From the NCBI RefSeq assembly GCF_014269225.2, contig NZ_CP077097.1, forward strand, positions 2,243,001-2,307,000: DNA of 64,000 nt. Direction: 5' to 3'. Made by a program: the position numbers and the translations under genes. The stretch comes from Pseudomonas anuradhapurensis. Its GTDB lineage: Bacteria > Pseudomonadota > Gammaproteobacteria > Pseudomonadales > Pseudomonadaceae. Below are positions 39,707 through 48,826 of the stretch, in pieces. The notes beneath the pieces are model-generated. The model did no database searches, was not told where the DNA came from, and saw nothing but the letters and a program-made list of their open reading frames with translations. Each line of letters begins with the position of its first letter. Within the stretch, counting starts at the first letter, position 1.

Positions 39707-41035
39707 GTGACCCCCGAAACCCTGCTGGCAGGCTTGCCAGGCTACGCCATGACGCCCGAGTCGATCCAGGTACTGCCCGATGCCAAGGCTTACCGCGCCT
39801 GCCTGCTCGAGCAGATCCGCACCGCGACCCGACGCATCGTCATCGTCGCGCTGTACCTGCAGCAGGACGAGGCTGGCCAGGAAGTGCTGGATGCGTTGTA
39901 CCAGGCCAAGGCTGCACGGCCGGGCCTGGAGATCATCATCGTGGTCGACTGGTTCCGCGCCCGGCGCGGCCTGCTGGGGGCCGGCCGCCAGCCGGGTAAC
40001 GCCGCCTGGTATCAGGCCCAGCGCCAGCAGCACGGGCTGGATATCGTGATCCATGGCGTGCCGGTGCAGACCCGCGAGCTGTTCGGGGTGCTGCACCTGA
40101 AGGGCAGCATCATCGACGACTGCGTGATCTACACCGGCGCCAGCCTGAACAACGTCTACCTGCACCGCTTCGACCGCTACCGCCTGGACCGTTACCACCT
40201 GTTCCACGCGCCAGCGCTGGCCGATGCCATGGTCGACCTGGTCCGGCGCCTGCTGCACCACACCGCCACGCCACGCCTGGACCTGCCGGCGCCGCCTGCC
40301 ACCCGCAGCCTGCGCGGTGATATCCGGCGCTTGCGTGCGCGCCTGCGGCGCATGAAGTACGAGGCGCCGGCCGACGGGGCGGGGCAAGGCCTGCGGGTCA
40401 TTCCGCTGCTCGGCGTAGGCCGTGGCAACCCGCTGAACCGGGCGTTGTGCGCCTTGCTGGCGGCGGCGCGTACCCAGGTCATCATCAGCACGCCGTATTT
40501 CAACCCGCCACGGGTATTGATGCGTGAGCTCGATGCTGCGCTGGAGCGGGGCGTGCGGGTGGAACTGATTGTCGGCGACCGTACGGCCAACGACTTCTAT
40601 ATCGCACCTGGCGAACCGTTCAGTGCCAGTGGTGCCTTGCCGTACCTGTATGAAGACAACCTGCGGACATTTGCCCGGCGCCGGCAGGCCGCGATTGCCA
40701 GTGGCCAGTTGCAGGTGCGCATCTGGAATGATCCCGGGCATACCTTCCATGCCAAGGGGGTGTGGGTCGACCAACGCTATTCGATGCTGACCGGTAATAA
40801 CCTGAACCCACGCGGTTTCAACCTGGACCTGGAGAACGGTCTGCTGATCGATGACCCGCAAGGCCAATGGCAGGCGCCTCGGGAGGCCGAGTTGGGCGAA
40901 CTGCGTCGGCATGCGCCGCGGATCGACCCGGCGCAGGCGCTGGGCGTCAAGGCCGAGCACCCGAAGGAAGTACGCAAGTTGCTGCGTCGGCTACGCTTTA
41001 GCCGGTTGGAGCCGTTGATCAAACGGGTACTTTGA
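39707..41035 (+). CDS. pssA: CDP-diacylglycerol-serine O-phosphatidyltransferase (PLD family)
   Basis: Makes phosphatidylserine from CDP-diacylglycerol and L-serine, the committed step to phosphatidylethanolamine. 442 residues, close to E. coli PssA. Two phospholipase-D HxK motifs are present: His130 and Lys132 in GVLHLKGSIIDD, and His348 and Lys350 in TFHAKGVWVDQ, each followed by the conserved acidic residue and GASLNN or GNNLNPRG. The start is GTG at 39707, with GAGAAGG 9 bp upstream. It is alone between katG and a c-di-GMP protein. Confidence 0.92.
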   Translation: MTPETLLAGLPGYAMTPESIQVLPDAKAYRACLLEQIRTATRRIVIVALYLQQDEAGQEVLDALYQAKAARPGLEIIIVVDWFRARRGLLGAGRQPGNAAWYQAQRQQHGLDIVIHGVPVQTRELFGVLHLKGSIIDDCVIYTGASLNNVYLHRFDRYRLDRYHLFHAPALADAMVDLVRRLLHHTATPRLDLPAPPATRSLRGDIRRLRARLRRMKYEAPADGAGQGLRVIPLLGVGRGNPLNRALCALLAAARTQVIISTPYFNPPRVLMRELDAALERGVRVELIVGDRTANDFYIAPGEPFSASGALPYLYEDNLRTFARRRQAAIASGQLQVRIWNDPGHTFHAKGVWVDQRYSMLTGNNLNPRGFNLDLENGLLIDDPQGQWQAPREAELGELRRHAPRIDPAQALGVKAEHPKEVRKLLRRLRFSRLEPLIKRVL

Positions 41036-41149
41036 GGTTCGTTCGAGTCTGCAGGGCTGCAGGGGTTGGTCGCCCGGTCGTCGGCCGGATCGATCGGTGC
41101 CAATCGCTGGCAGTCCATTCTCTGGAGTCCGGCAAAAGGCGCCCACTGA

Positions 41150-43699
41150 ATGGATGCAACCTTCGGCAGTAATTCGTCACGCAGTCAGGTGGTTCGGCAG
41201 TTGACGCTGGTCTTTTCCAGCCTGCTGTTGCTGATATTGCTACTGGGCCTGGTTTCCTTGTACCGCATCGCCGAGTCCCTTGACGCGCGCGAGCGAACAC
41301 AGAGCCGTTTTCACGCCGAGTCGGCACTCACTCAATTGCACAAGAGCGAACGCAACTACCTGGTTTCGTATGCCGTGTGGCAGGCCGCCTACGAGCACCT
41401 GGCGGGCCGTGTGGACCGGCACTGGGCCTACGACGAGGATAACCTGGGCGAGACGCTCTACAGCACCGACGGCTATGAAGGCGTGTTCGTCCTGGATGAT
41501 GACGGCACCCCCTACGCGATGCTTGAAGGGCGCCTCAGCGAACAGGGCTTCGAAGACTACAGCGGCAGCCGCGCCCAGGTTCTGCAACGGGCTCGGCAGG
41601 CGATGACGCAGGAGGACCAGGCTGCCTCCGGCTACCTGGTGTTCAACGGCCAACCGGCGCTGTTCACCGCAGCAGTCATCCGCCCGCCGTCGGCGCGGCC
41701 CTCCCTGCCGAATGCTGGCGCAGTACTGGTCTTCGTGCGGTTACTCAAGCCGAAGGTGCTCGGGCAACTGGGCCGCTCTGCGGGGCTGTCAGGCTTTGCC
41801 GTCGTGGCCGCGCCTCAGCTGCAGGCAGACCAGGGGCGTTTGCCGCTGGAGGACAGCGGCTACGCGCTGACCTGGCAGATCGAACAGCCCGGGACCGACC
41901 TGCTCGAGACGGTATTGTTGCCCCTGGCCCTGGCATTACTGATCATCGCCCTGGTCATGGCCCTGTGCGCTCGCTACGCCATGCGCGCCAGTACCAGCAT
42001 GGACCGCAGCCACTACGCGCTGGCCACCTCGAAAGCCGCCCTGCAAGCCAGTGAAGCGCGCTTCAAGGCGGTGGCCGAAGCCGCCTCGGACTGGATCTGG
42101 GAAACCGATGCGCAGCAGAACCTGACCTATCTCTCACCGCGTTTCACCGAACTGACCGGGCACCCCCTGGAGCGCTGGCTGCAACGCCCCATCAGCGATC
42201 TGTTCGACTGCGCTACCGGGCAGGTCGAGACCTGGCTGCACGGCCTGGCGGGCAGCGAGTCGACGGGCAGCCTGCGTTGCCAGTACCGCGATCTTCACGA
42301 GCAACGGCGAGAGTGCCGGGTTGCCGCCAAGGCCATTATCGAACACAAGGTTTGCCAGGGTTTCCGCGGTACCTGCACGGACATCACCGACGAAGTAGCT
42401 GCCCATGCGCAGGTCCAGCACCTGTCGTTACACGATGCGCTCACCGGCCTGCCCAATCGCAACAAACTGTTCCGCTTTCTCGAGGATGCCGGGGTAGGTG
42501 AGCTGGCCTTGCTGATGCTCGACCTGGACAATTTCAAGCCGATCAATGACAGCCTCGGCCACCCGGCCGGGGACGCCGTGCTGATTGAAGTGGCGCGTCG
42601 GCTAGGGCAGGTGACCCGCGACACCGACCTGGTGGCACGCCTGGGCGGTGACGAGTTCGTCATCGTCCTGGCCCGGCCAGGCAAACATGATGAAATGGAC
42701 CGCTTCTGCGCGCGGGTCATCGAAAACCTCAAGCGCCCGATCACCCTCGAACAACACAAGGTACAGGTTGGGGTCAGCCTCGGGGTGGTGTTGTCCGCAG
42801 AGTACTCTGGTTCGCCCAGCGACCTGATCCGTTATGCCGATGTCGCCTTGTACAGCGCAAAACAGGCCGGCAAGCATACCTGGCGCTACTTCTCGGCACA
42901 GTTGAACTCAGCATTGCTGGAAAAGCGCGAGCTGGAGCGTGAACTGCGCGAGGGCATCGCCCGAGGTGAACTGCGCTTGCATTTCCAGCCGCGCTACAAG
43001 GTGGACGGGGTGACGGTGGCGTCAGCCGAGGCGCTGGTGCGCTGGCAACACCCACGGCTCGGCTTGCTGCGGCCAGACCGCTTCATTGCCCTGGCCGAGG
43101 AGTCCGACCTGATCGTGCAACTGGGCAACTGGGTGCTCCAGGAGGCTTGCACGCTGGCGCGTGGCTGGCCGCTGGACATCCTGGTCTCGGTCAACATGTC
43201 GCCAGCGCAGTTCAGCCGCAGCGACGTGGTGCGGGACGTGGCTGAAGCGCTCCGGCACACGGGCCTGCCTGCCCATCGCCTGGAGCTGGAGATTACCGAG
43301 AACGTCATGCTCAATGACGTGGAAGGTGCTCTGCAGACCATGAATGCATTGAAGGAGCTGGGGGTACGTCTGAACATGGATGACTTCGGCACGGGCTACT
43401 CTTCCCTGGGCTATTTGCGCACCTACCCGTTCGACAGCATCAAGATCGACAAGCGCTTCGTCCAGTCGTTGGGCACCAGCAGCAGTGATCGCAGCGTGGT
43501 GCAAGCTATCATCAACTTGGGCAACGCGATGGGCATGACCGTCACCGCCGAGGGCGTTGAGACCGCAGAACAGCTGGCCTTGCTTTGTGACGACCAGTGC
43601 CATGAGGTGCAGGGTTACCTGCTTAGTCGGCCGGTGGAAAACCGGGCGCTGATGCAGCTGATGACTGCTGGCGAGGGGGTAGACCCTGATGGAGCCTGA
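41150..43699 (+). CDS. CHASE4-PAS-GGDEF-EAL c-di-GMP signalling protein
   Basis: Membrane protein of 849 residues. A first helix (about residues 17-42) and a second (about 245-270) enclose a periplasmic CHASE4-type sensor (YAVWQAAYEHLAGRVDRHW). A cytoplasmic PAS domain follows (~305-410), then GGDEF (LGGDEF, 498-503) and EAL (EALVRW, Glu627). All main EAL residues look intact: NMSPAQFS, LELEITENVML, MDDFGTGYSSLGYL, KIDKRFV and TAEGVETAEQ. It could therefore both make and break c-di-GMP; which activity dominates cannot be told. It sits 111 bp before the giant repeat-protein secretion cluster, on the same strand. Confidence 0.92.
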   Translation: MDATFGSNSSRSQVVRQLTLVFSSLLLLILLLGLVSLYRIAESLDARERTQSRFHAESALTQLHKSERNYLVSYAVWQAAYEHLAGRVDRHWAYDEDNLGETLYSTDGYEGVFVLDDDGTPYAMLEGRLSEQGFEDYSGSRAQVLQRARQAMTQEDQAASGYLVFNGQPALFTAAVIRPPSARPSLPNAGAVLVFVRLLKPKVLGQLGRSAGLSGFAVVAAPQLQADQGRLPLEDSGYALTWQIEQPGTDLLETVLLPLALALLIIALVMALCARYAMRASTSMDRSHYALATSKAALQASEARFKAVAEAASDWIWETDAQQNLTYLSPRFTELTGHPLERWLQRPISDLFDCATGQVETWLHGLAGSESTGSLRCQYRDLHEQRRECRVAAKAIIEHKVCQGFRGTCTDITDEVAAHAQVQHLSLHDALTGLPNRNKLFRFLEDAGVGELALLMLDLDNFKPINDSLGHPAGDAVLIEVARRLGQVTRDTDLVARLGGDEFVIVLARPGKHDEMDRFCARVIENLKRPITLEQHKVQVGVSLGVVLSAEYSGSPSDLIRYADVALYSAKQAGKHTWRYFSAQLNSALLEKRELERELREGIARGELRLHFQPRYKVDGVTVASAEALVRWQHPRLGLLRPDRFIALAEESDLIVQLGNWVLQEACTLARGWPLDILVSVNMSPAQFSRSDVVRDVAEALRHTGLPAHRLELEITENVMLNDVEGALQTMNALKELGVRLNMDDFGTGYSSLGYLRTYPFDSIKIDKRFVQSLGTSSSDRSVVQAIINLGNAMGMTVTAEGVETAEQLALLCDDQCHEVQGYLLSRPVENRALMQLMTAGEGVDPDGA

Positions 43700-43810
43700 T
43701 GGCTGCGCTCGCTTGACTTGGGCTGCAGGTCGGCGCCGGATACGGTGATATATCCGTGCCATCATCTTTGTCGTACACTCCGGCCACCGAGTTCACAAGG
43801 AGTGTGCACC

Positions 43811-44593
43811 ATGCGTCCTGCCATCCGCCTGGCCCTGGCCTTGGCTGTGTTGCAGTTGCCATTGGCGGTTGCCAGTGAAGCACCAGGCGACCCATTGCTG
43901 GACACGCCAGCGCGCAGCGATGCAGGCACTGGGCAAAACGCCCGTGGCGTGCTGCGCGCCCGCGATCACGCAGTGCTGGCCAGTGAACTGGCCGGGCGCA
44001 TCGTCGAGATGCCCTTTGCAGAGGGCGAAGATTTCACCAAGGGCAGTACCCTGGCGCGCTTCGATTGTGCTGCTTACCAGGCCCAGCTCAACGCTGCCCA
44101 GGCGGCGGTACGCGCCTCACGTGAGGAACTCGAGCACAATCGGCAACTGGCCGCCCTCAAGTCGGTCGGCCGGTACGAGGTCTCCCTGGCTGAAGCCAGG
44201 CAGGCCCAAGCCCAGGCCGAAGCGCAGGTGTACCAGGTTCAGGTCAGGCGCTGCGTGGTCAGCGCTCCGTTCGATGGGCGTGTGGTGCAACGCCGTGCCC
44301 AGCCACACGAAAGCGTACCCAGCGGCGCGCCGCTGCTGGAAGTGGTGGACAACCGCTCGCTGGAGATCCAGCTGCTGGTGCCATCGAACTGGCTCGCACG
44401 CCTCAAGCCCGGCCAACCCTTCCAGTTCACCCCGGATGAAACCGGTCGACCGCTGCAGGCACAGGTCAAGCGCGTGGGGGCGCGGATCGATGAAGGCAGC
44501 CAGACCCTGCTGCTGATTGGCGAATTGCCGCGAGACGCCCAAGGGCTGTTGGCGGGCATGAGTGGTACGGCCATTTTTTCGGAACAACCATGA
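43811..44593 (+). CDS. HlyD/RND-type periplasmic adaptor protein
   Basis: Adaptor of 260 residues with a signal peptide (RPAIRLALALAVLQLPLAVA, then S). The lipoyl-like half-motifs are VLASELAGRIVEMPFAEGED and VVSAPFDGRVVQRRAQPHES, with a short coiled-coil between them (about residues 90-150) and a beta-barrel afterwards. It is shorter than typical MFP proteins and has no membrane anchor beyond the signal. The start at 43811 follows AAGGAG by 7 bp. It overlaps the next gene by 4 bp (ATGA). It is the first gene of the secretion cluster and would bridge the inner-membrane parts to the TolC-like protein 16 kb downstream. Confidence 0.87.
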   Translation: MRPAIRLALALAVLQLPLAVASEAPGDPLLDTPARSDAGTGQNARGVLRARDHAVLASELAGRIVEMPFAEGEDFTKGSTLARFDCAAYQAQLNAAQAAVRASREELEHNRQLAALKSVGRYEVSLAEARQAQAQAEAQVYQVQVRRCVVSAPFDGRVVQRRAQPHESVPSGAPLLEVVDNRSLEIQLLVPSNWLARLKPGQPFQFTPDETGRPLQAQVKRVGARIDEGSQTLLLIGELPRDAQGLLAGMSGTAIFSEQP

Positions 44594-45909
44594 CGGCCGC
44601 GGCCAACGGCATGGCTGAGCATGCCTTCGCCCGGTTTCTGGGGTTGGAACGGCAGGCCCGCCAGGCTGCCAGCAGCGAGCAGTTGGCCTATGCCATGGTC
44701 AACGATGGCCAGGCACTGTTCGGTTTTCGCCACGCCGCGCTGTTGATCGAAGGCAAGGTCCAGGCACTGACCGGTATCAGCGTGGTGGAAAGCAATGCCC
44801 CGTTCGTGGCCTTTGTCGAGCGCGCCGCAAGGCAGCTGCAGGCTGCCGGTGCTGCTGATGCCGCCGCAGCGGTCAACCCGGCGATACTCGATGCGCATGT
44901 GCGCGACGACTGGCAGGCTTTGTCTGCTGCGCAGGCTTTCTGGCTGCCGTTGCACAGCCGTGAGGGACAAACCTTCGGTGGCTTGTGGCTGGCACGCGAT
45001 AACCCTTTCAACGCTGCCGAGCAGGCCCTGCTGGTGCACCTGGCAGAAACCTACGGCCATGCCTGGCAGGCTTTGCGCCCAGCGCGCCCCTGGCGCCTGC
45101 GCTGGCCACGACGGCGCCTGCTGGCGCTTCTGGCGGTGGCCGTGGTGGTGCTGTGCATACCGGTACGTCAGTCGGTGCTGGCGCCCGCCGAGGTGGTGCC
45201 GCGCGGTGGCCAGGTGGTGGCCGCGCCGCTGGACGGGGTGATTGCCGAGTTCCGGGTCAAACCCAACCAGACGGTGACCGCCGGTGAGCTGCTGGTGCGT
45301 TTCGACGATACCTCGCTCAAGGCGCAGGCGGATGTCGCCGAGCGTACCTTGGGGGTTGCCGAGGCCGAGCTCAAAGCCAGCACTCAGCGCGCATTCTCCG
45401 ATGCTGACTCCAGTGCGCGCCTCGACCTGCTGGCTGCACGGGTGGAGCAGAAGCGCGCCGAGCTCGACTACGCACGCCAGTTGCTGGCGCGCAGCGAAGT
45501 GCGCGCCGAGCGGGATGGCATTGCCGTGTTCGCCGATGCCCAGCGCTGGACCGGCAAGCCGGTGCAGACCGGCGAGCGCCTGCTGCAACTGGCCGATCCC
45601 GTCAAGGCCGAGCTGCGCATGGAGTTGCCGGTGGGCGACGCCATTGCCCTGCAACCGGGGGCCGAGGTGGCGCTGTTCCTGGACAGCGATCCATTGCACC
45701 GGCACCCCGCGCAGCTCGAGCGTGCCGCCTACGAAGCCCAGGCTACCGCTGCCGGGCAGTTGGCCTACCGGTTGGATGCGGCGTTCGTCGAGGCGCCGCC
45801 ACGCATCGGCCTGCGCGGCACCGCCAAGCTGTATGGCGAGCGTGCGCCGCTGGCCTATTACCTGCTGCGCCGTCCGCTGGCGGCCGTGCGCCAAGGGTTG
45901 GGCTGGTGA
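44590..45909 (+). CDS. GAF-like domain fused to HlyD-type adaptor
   Basis: Protein of 439 residues with an unusual order. Residues ~1-165 form a cytoplasmic GAF-like domain (ASSEQLAYAMVNDGQALFGF, then AQAFWLPLHSREGQTFGGLW). One membrane helix follows (RRLLALLAVAVVVLCIPV, about 178-195), then a periplasmic HlyD adaptor with PLDGVIAEFRVKPNQTVTAG, a coiled coil and RSEVRAERDGIAVFADAQRW. It starts within the stop of the previous adaptor gene (ATGA). A cytosolic sensor-like domain on an export adaptor suggests that export or assembly is regulated from inside; the ligand is unknown. Confidence 0.85.
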   Translation: MTAAANGMAEHAFARFLGLERQARQAASSEQLAYAMVNDGQALFGFRHAALLIEGKVQALTGISVVESNAPFVAFVERAARQLQAAGAADAAAAVNPAILDAHVRDDWQALSAAQAFWLPLHSREGQTFGGLWLARDNPFNAAEQALLVHLAETYGHAWQALRPARPWRLRWPRRRLLALLAVAVVVLCIPVRQSVLAPAEVVPRGGQVVAAPLDGVIAEFRVKPNQTVTAGELLVRFDDTSLKAQADVAERTLGVAEAELKASTQRAFSDADSSARLDLLAARVEQKRAELDYARQLLARSEVRAERDGIAVFADAQRWTGKPVQTGERLLQLADPVKAELRMELPVGDAIALQPGAEVALFLDSDPLHRHPAQLERAAYEAQATAAGQLAYRLDAAFVEAPPRIGLRGTAKLYGERAPLAYYLLRRPLAAVRQGLGW

Positions 45910-48002
45910 TGCTGCCCGCCCTGCGAGCCGACCTGCAACTGTCGCCGGCGGCCCCGGCGCTGGACGGTTCAGCGCAATGGACCTTGGCCGACCCGCTGCG
46001 CGGTCGTTATTTCAAGCTCGGCGCAGCCGCGGTGCGCTTGTTGCACCACTGGGGCCTGGGCGATCCGCAGCAGGTACTGGCGGCGGCCAATGCCGAACCA
46101 GGCGCGCGACTGCAAGCCGACGAGCTGGACACCCTGCGAGGGTTCCTTGCTCAACATGACCTGCTGAGCGCGCAGGATGCCGACCAGCGTCAAAGCTACG
46201 CCAGCAAAGCCGCGGCCACCCGGCAGAGCGTCTGGAAGAAGGCGCTGCACCAGTACTTGTTCTTCCGTATCCCGTTGTGGCGTCCGGACGCTTTCCTCAA
46301 TCGCACTTGGCCAGTGCTCGAACGCCATGCCGGCTGGCTGTTGCGCTTTGGTCTGCCCGCGTTGCTGGTACTCGGCCTATTCCTGATGGCCCGCGACTGG
46401 TCGCGTTTCATCGCCACCTTCCCGCACCTGTTCAGCCTGGGCGGCATGCTTGTCTTCGGCCTGGCCCTGGCCTTTGCCAAGCTTTGCCACGAGTTCGGCC
46501 ATGCCTATATGGCCAAGCGGGCCGGCTGTCGGGTGCAGAGCATGGGGTTGGCCTTCATGGTGATGCTGCCGATGTTCTATACCGACGTCAGTGATGCCTG
46601 GCGGGTAAATGATCGGCGCTCGCGGCTGCTGATCGATGCCGGGGGCATCTTCGCCGAACTGGTCCTGGCGGTGCTGGCCCTGCTGGCCTGGTCGCTGCTG
46701 CCTGATGGACCGCTGCGCACGGCAGCGTTCATGCTCGCCAGCGCCACCTGGATCACTACCTTGCTGGTCAACCTCAACCCGTTCATGCGGTTCGACGGTT
46801 ATTTCCTGGTCAGTGACCTGTGGGGCGTCGAGAACCTGCAGCAACGCGCCTTCGCCCTGTGCCGCTGGCGCCTGCGCGAGGCGCTGTTCGGCTACGGCGA
46901 CGCAAAACCCGAGCCTTGGCCCGAAGGCATGCAAAAGCGCCTGCTGGTGTGGGGTTATGGTGCCTGGTTGTGGCGTGCAGTGCTGTTCTTCGGTATCGCC
47001 CTGGCGGTGTACCACCTGTTTTTCAAGCTGCTGGGCATTTTCCTGATGCTGGTCGAACTGGCGTGGTTCATCGGCCTGCCAGTGTGCAAGGAGCTGCAGC
47101 AGTGGTGGCAGCGGCGCGGCCAGGCCCAGCCGCACAAGGCCTTGCGCAGTGGCCTTGGGTTGTTGCTGCTGCTGGCGCTGCTGGTAGTGCCGTGGCGCGG
47201 AGCGGTGGAAGTGCCGGCAATGCTTGAAGCGTCCCGCGTGAGTGCCTTGCACGCCCCGCTGGCGGCGCGCGTGAAGCGTTTGCTGGTGCAGGATGGCCAA
47301 CAGGTCAGCCAGGGCCAATTGCTGCTGGAGCTGGAATCGCCCGACCTGGATTCGCGCCAGGCGATCGTTCGCCGTGAAATCCAGATTCTCCAGTTGTTGC
47401 TGCGCCGGCAGTCCGGGCGCAGTGCCACCGCCGGCGACGCGGGTGTGCTCGAGCAGCAACTGGCCGAGGCGGTGGCGGAGTTCCGTGGCCTGGCTGCACA
47501 GCGTCAACGACTGCTGCTGCGCGCCCCTTACGACGGGGTGGTGCGCGACCTGGCGGCCGGGCTGGCGGCCGGGCAATGGCTGGATACCGCCCAAGCCCTG
47601 GGGCGTATCGTCGAGCCCGGGGTGCGTTTGCGTGGTTACCTGGCCGAGGCCGAGTTGTGGCGAGTGGCGGCGGGCATCGAAGGCCGTTTCATTGCCGATG
47701 ACCCATTGCGTACAGCAGTGCCAGTGCGCCTGGAACAGGTAGATGCCACCGGGGCGACTTACCTGGAACTGGAAGCCTTGGCCTCTGATCGCCACGGACC
47801 GATTGCCGTGCGCCGCGACAACCAACAGCGTGCGGAACCGCTGCACGCGCAATACGGTGTATGGCTGAGCCCAATGACAGCAACCGCCGACGTTGTCCAG
47901 CCGCTGCGTGGAGTGGTGGTGCTCGATGGCGCCCGCGAGTCGTTGCTGGGGGCAGCCTGGCGCCGGTTGGCAGCGCTGGGCGTGCGTGAGAGTGGTTTCT
48001 AG
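45909..48002 (+). CDS. M50 zinc metalloprotease fused to HlyD-type domain
   Basis: Membrane protein of 697 residues of the type often called putative peptide zinc metalloprotease. The N-terminal ~95 residues look like a small winged domain, possibly PqqD-like (WTLADPLRGRYFKLGAAAV). About six membrane helices carry the M50 site: His194, Glu195 and His198 in CHEFGH, and Asp296 in NLNPFMRFDGYF. The C-terminal third (~440-690) is a HlyD-like adaptor (ALHAPLAARVKRLLVQDGQ, then RAPYDGVVRDLAAGLAAGQW). I take the ATG at 45909 (TGATG overlap); a GTG one codon earlier is possible. No ABC ATPase is encoded nearby, so this protein may be the inner-membrane core of the export route. Confidence 0.88.
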   Translation: MLPALRADLQLSPAAPALDGSAQWTLADPLRGRYFKLGAAAVRLLHHWGLGDPQQVLAAANAEPGARLQADELDTLRGFLAQHDLLSAQDADQRQSYASKAAATRQSVWKKALHQYLFFRIPLWRPDAFLNRTWPVLERHAGWLLRFGLPALLVLGLFLMARDWSRFIATFPHLFSLGGMLVFGLALAFAKLCHEFGHAYMAKRAGCRVQSMGLAFMVMLPMFYTDVSDAWRVNDRRSRLLIDAGGIFAELVLAVLALLAWSLLPDGPLRTAAFMLASATWITTLLVNLNPFMRFDGYFLVSDLWGVENLQQRAFALCRWRLREALFGYGDAKPEPWPEGMQKRLLVWGYGAWLWRAVLFFGIALAVYHLFFKLLGIFLMLVELAWFIGLPVCKELQQWWQRRGQAQPHKALRSGLGLLLLLALLVVPWRGAVEVPAMLEASRVSALHAPLAARVKRLLVQDGQQVSQGQLLLELESPDLDSRQAIVRREIQILQLLLRRQSGRSATAGDAGVLEQQLAEAVAEFRGLAAQRQRLLLRAPYDGVVRDLAAGLAAGQWLDTAQALGRIVEPGVRLRGYLAEAELWRVAAGIEGRFIADDPLRTAVPVRLEQVDATGATYLELEALASDRHGPIAVRRDNQQRAEPLHAQYGVWLSPMTATADVVQPLRGVVVLDGARESLLGAAWRRLAALGVRESGF

Positions 48003-48025
48003 ACTGTTCAGCTGAAGGAGCGCCC

Positions 48026-48826
48026 ATGCCCGAACTGCTTTTGCCGCTTTGTGCTCGCCTCGACCTGGCCGTCGACCTGCCGGCAGTGCTGGCGGCATTG
48101 CAACGGGTAGCCAGCGATGCCTGGCAGCCGCACTTCAACAGCGGCTACCATCAGGGCGACTGGAGCGGCGTGGCCCTGGTGGCCGCTGAAGATGCCGTTG
48201 TGCCGCTCGCTCCCGGGCAGGGCGCAGCCCTGCGGTTGCCCTGGTGGCAGGCAGAAGCGGCCTGGCAGGCCTTGCTCGCGCCGTTTGCCAGTTCGCTGCG
48301 CGCTGCTCGTCTGCTGCGCCTGGGAGCGGGCGCGCGAATCCATGAGCACCGTGACCCGGACCTGGGCCGGCCAGGCGGCTGCCTGCGCTTGCATATCCCG
48401 TTGCTGAGCCCTGCTGGCGTGGAATTTCTGGTCGATGGCCTGCAGATACCCATGCGCCCAGGCGAGTGCTGGTTCATCGACCTGTCACGACCACACCGGG
48501 TAGACAATCCGGGGCCTGGTGAGCGTATTCACCTGGTGCTCGATTGCCTGCCTGACCCGTGGCTGGCAAGCCTGATCGAAAACGGCCGTGCACAGACCCC
48601 AAGCTTGTGCCTGGGCAGGGCAGGGCAGGCCTTCGAGCATTTTCGCCAACACGTGGCGCAAGACCCGGCACTGGCCGCTCGCCTGCAGGCTCATGAACAG
48701 CCCCAGGCCTTCGTGGCTGAGGCCATCAGCCTGGGCGCAGCCCTGGGGCTGGCGTTTTCCGAGGCAGAAGTGCTCAGCGCCATGCGCTTGGGCCGGCAAG
48801 CATGGAGCGAGCAATGGCGAGCCTGA
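48026..48826 (+). CDS. aspartyl/asparaginyl beta-hydroxylase-like protein with C-terminal Nif11-like domain
   Basis: 266 residues. The first ~185 resemble the cupin-like, Fe(II)/2-oxoglutarate aspartyl beta-hydroxylase family: IHEHRDPDLGRPGGCLRLHI carries a candidate iron ligand His123, and WFIDLSRPHRVDNPG carries His157. Residues ~203-258 (FEHFRQHVAQDPALAARLQA, then AFVAEAISLGAALGLAFSEA) match the Nif11-like pattern known from leader peptides of ribosomal natural products. A Nif11-like tail on a hydroxylase is unusual; it may be a docking element. Overlaps the sulfotransferase gene by 13 bp and lies 23 bp after the M50 gene, so modification and export genes are one unit. Confidence 0.8.
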   Translation: MPELLLPLCARLDLAVDLPAVLAALQRVASDAWQPHFNSGYHQGDWSGVALVAAEDAVVPLAPGQGAALRLPWWQAEAAWQALLAPFASSLRAARLLRLGAGARIHEHRDPDLGRPGGCLRLHIPLLSPAGVEFLVDGLQIPMRPGECWFIDLSRPHRVDNPGPGERIHLVLDCLPDPWLASLIENGRAQTPSLCLGRAGQAFEHFRQHVAQDPALAARLQAHEQPQAFVAEAISLGAALGLAFSEAEVLSAMRLGRQAWSEQWRA

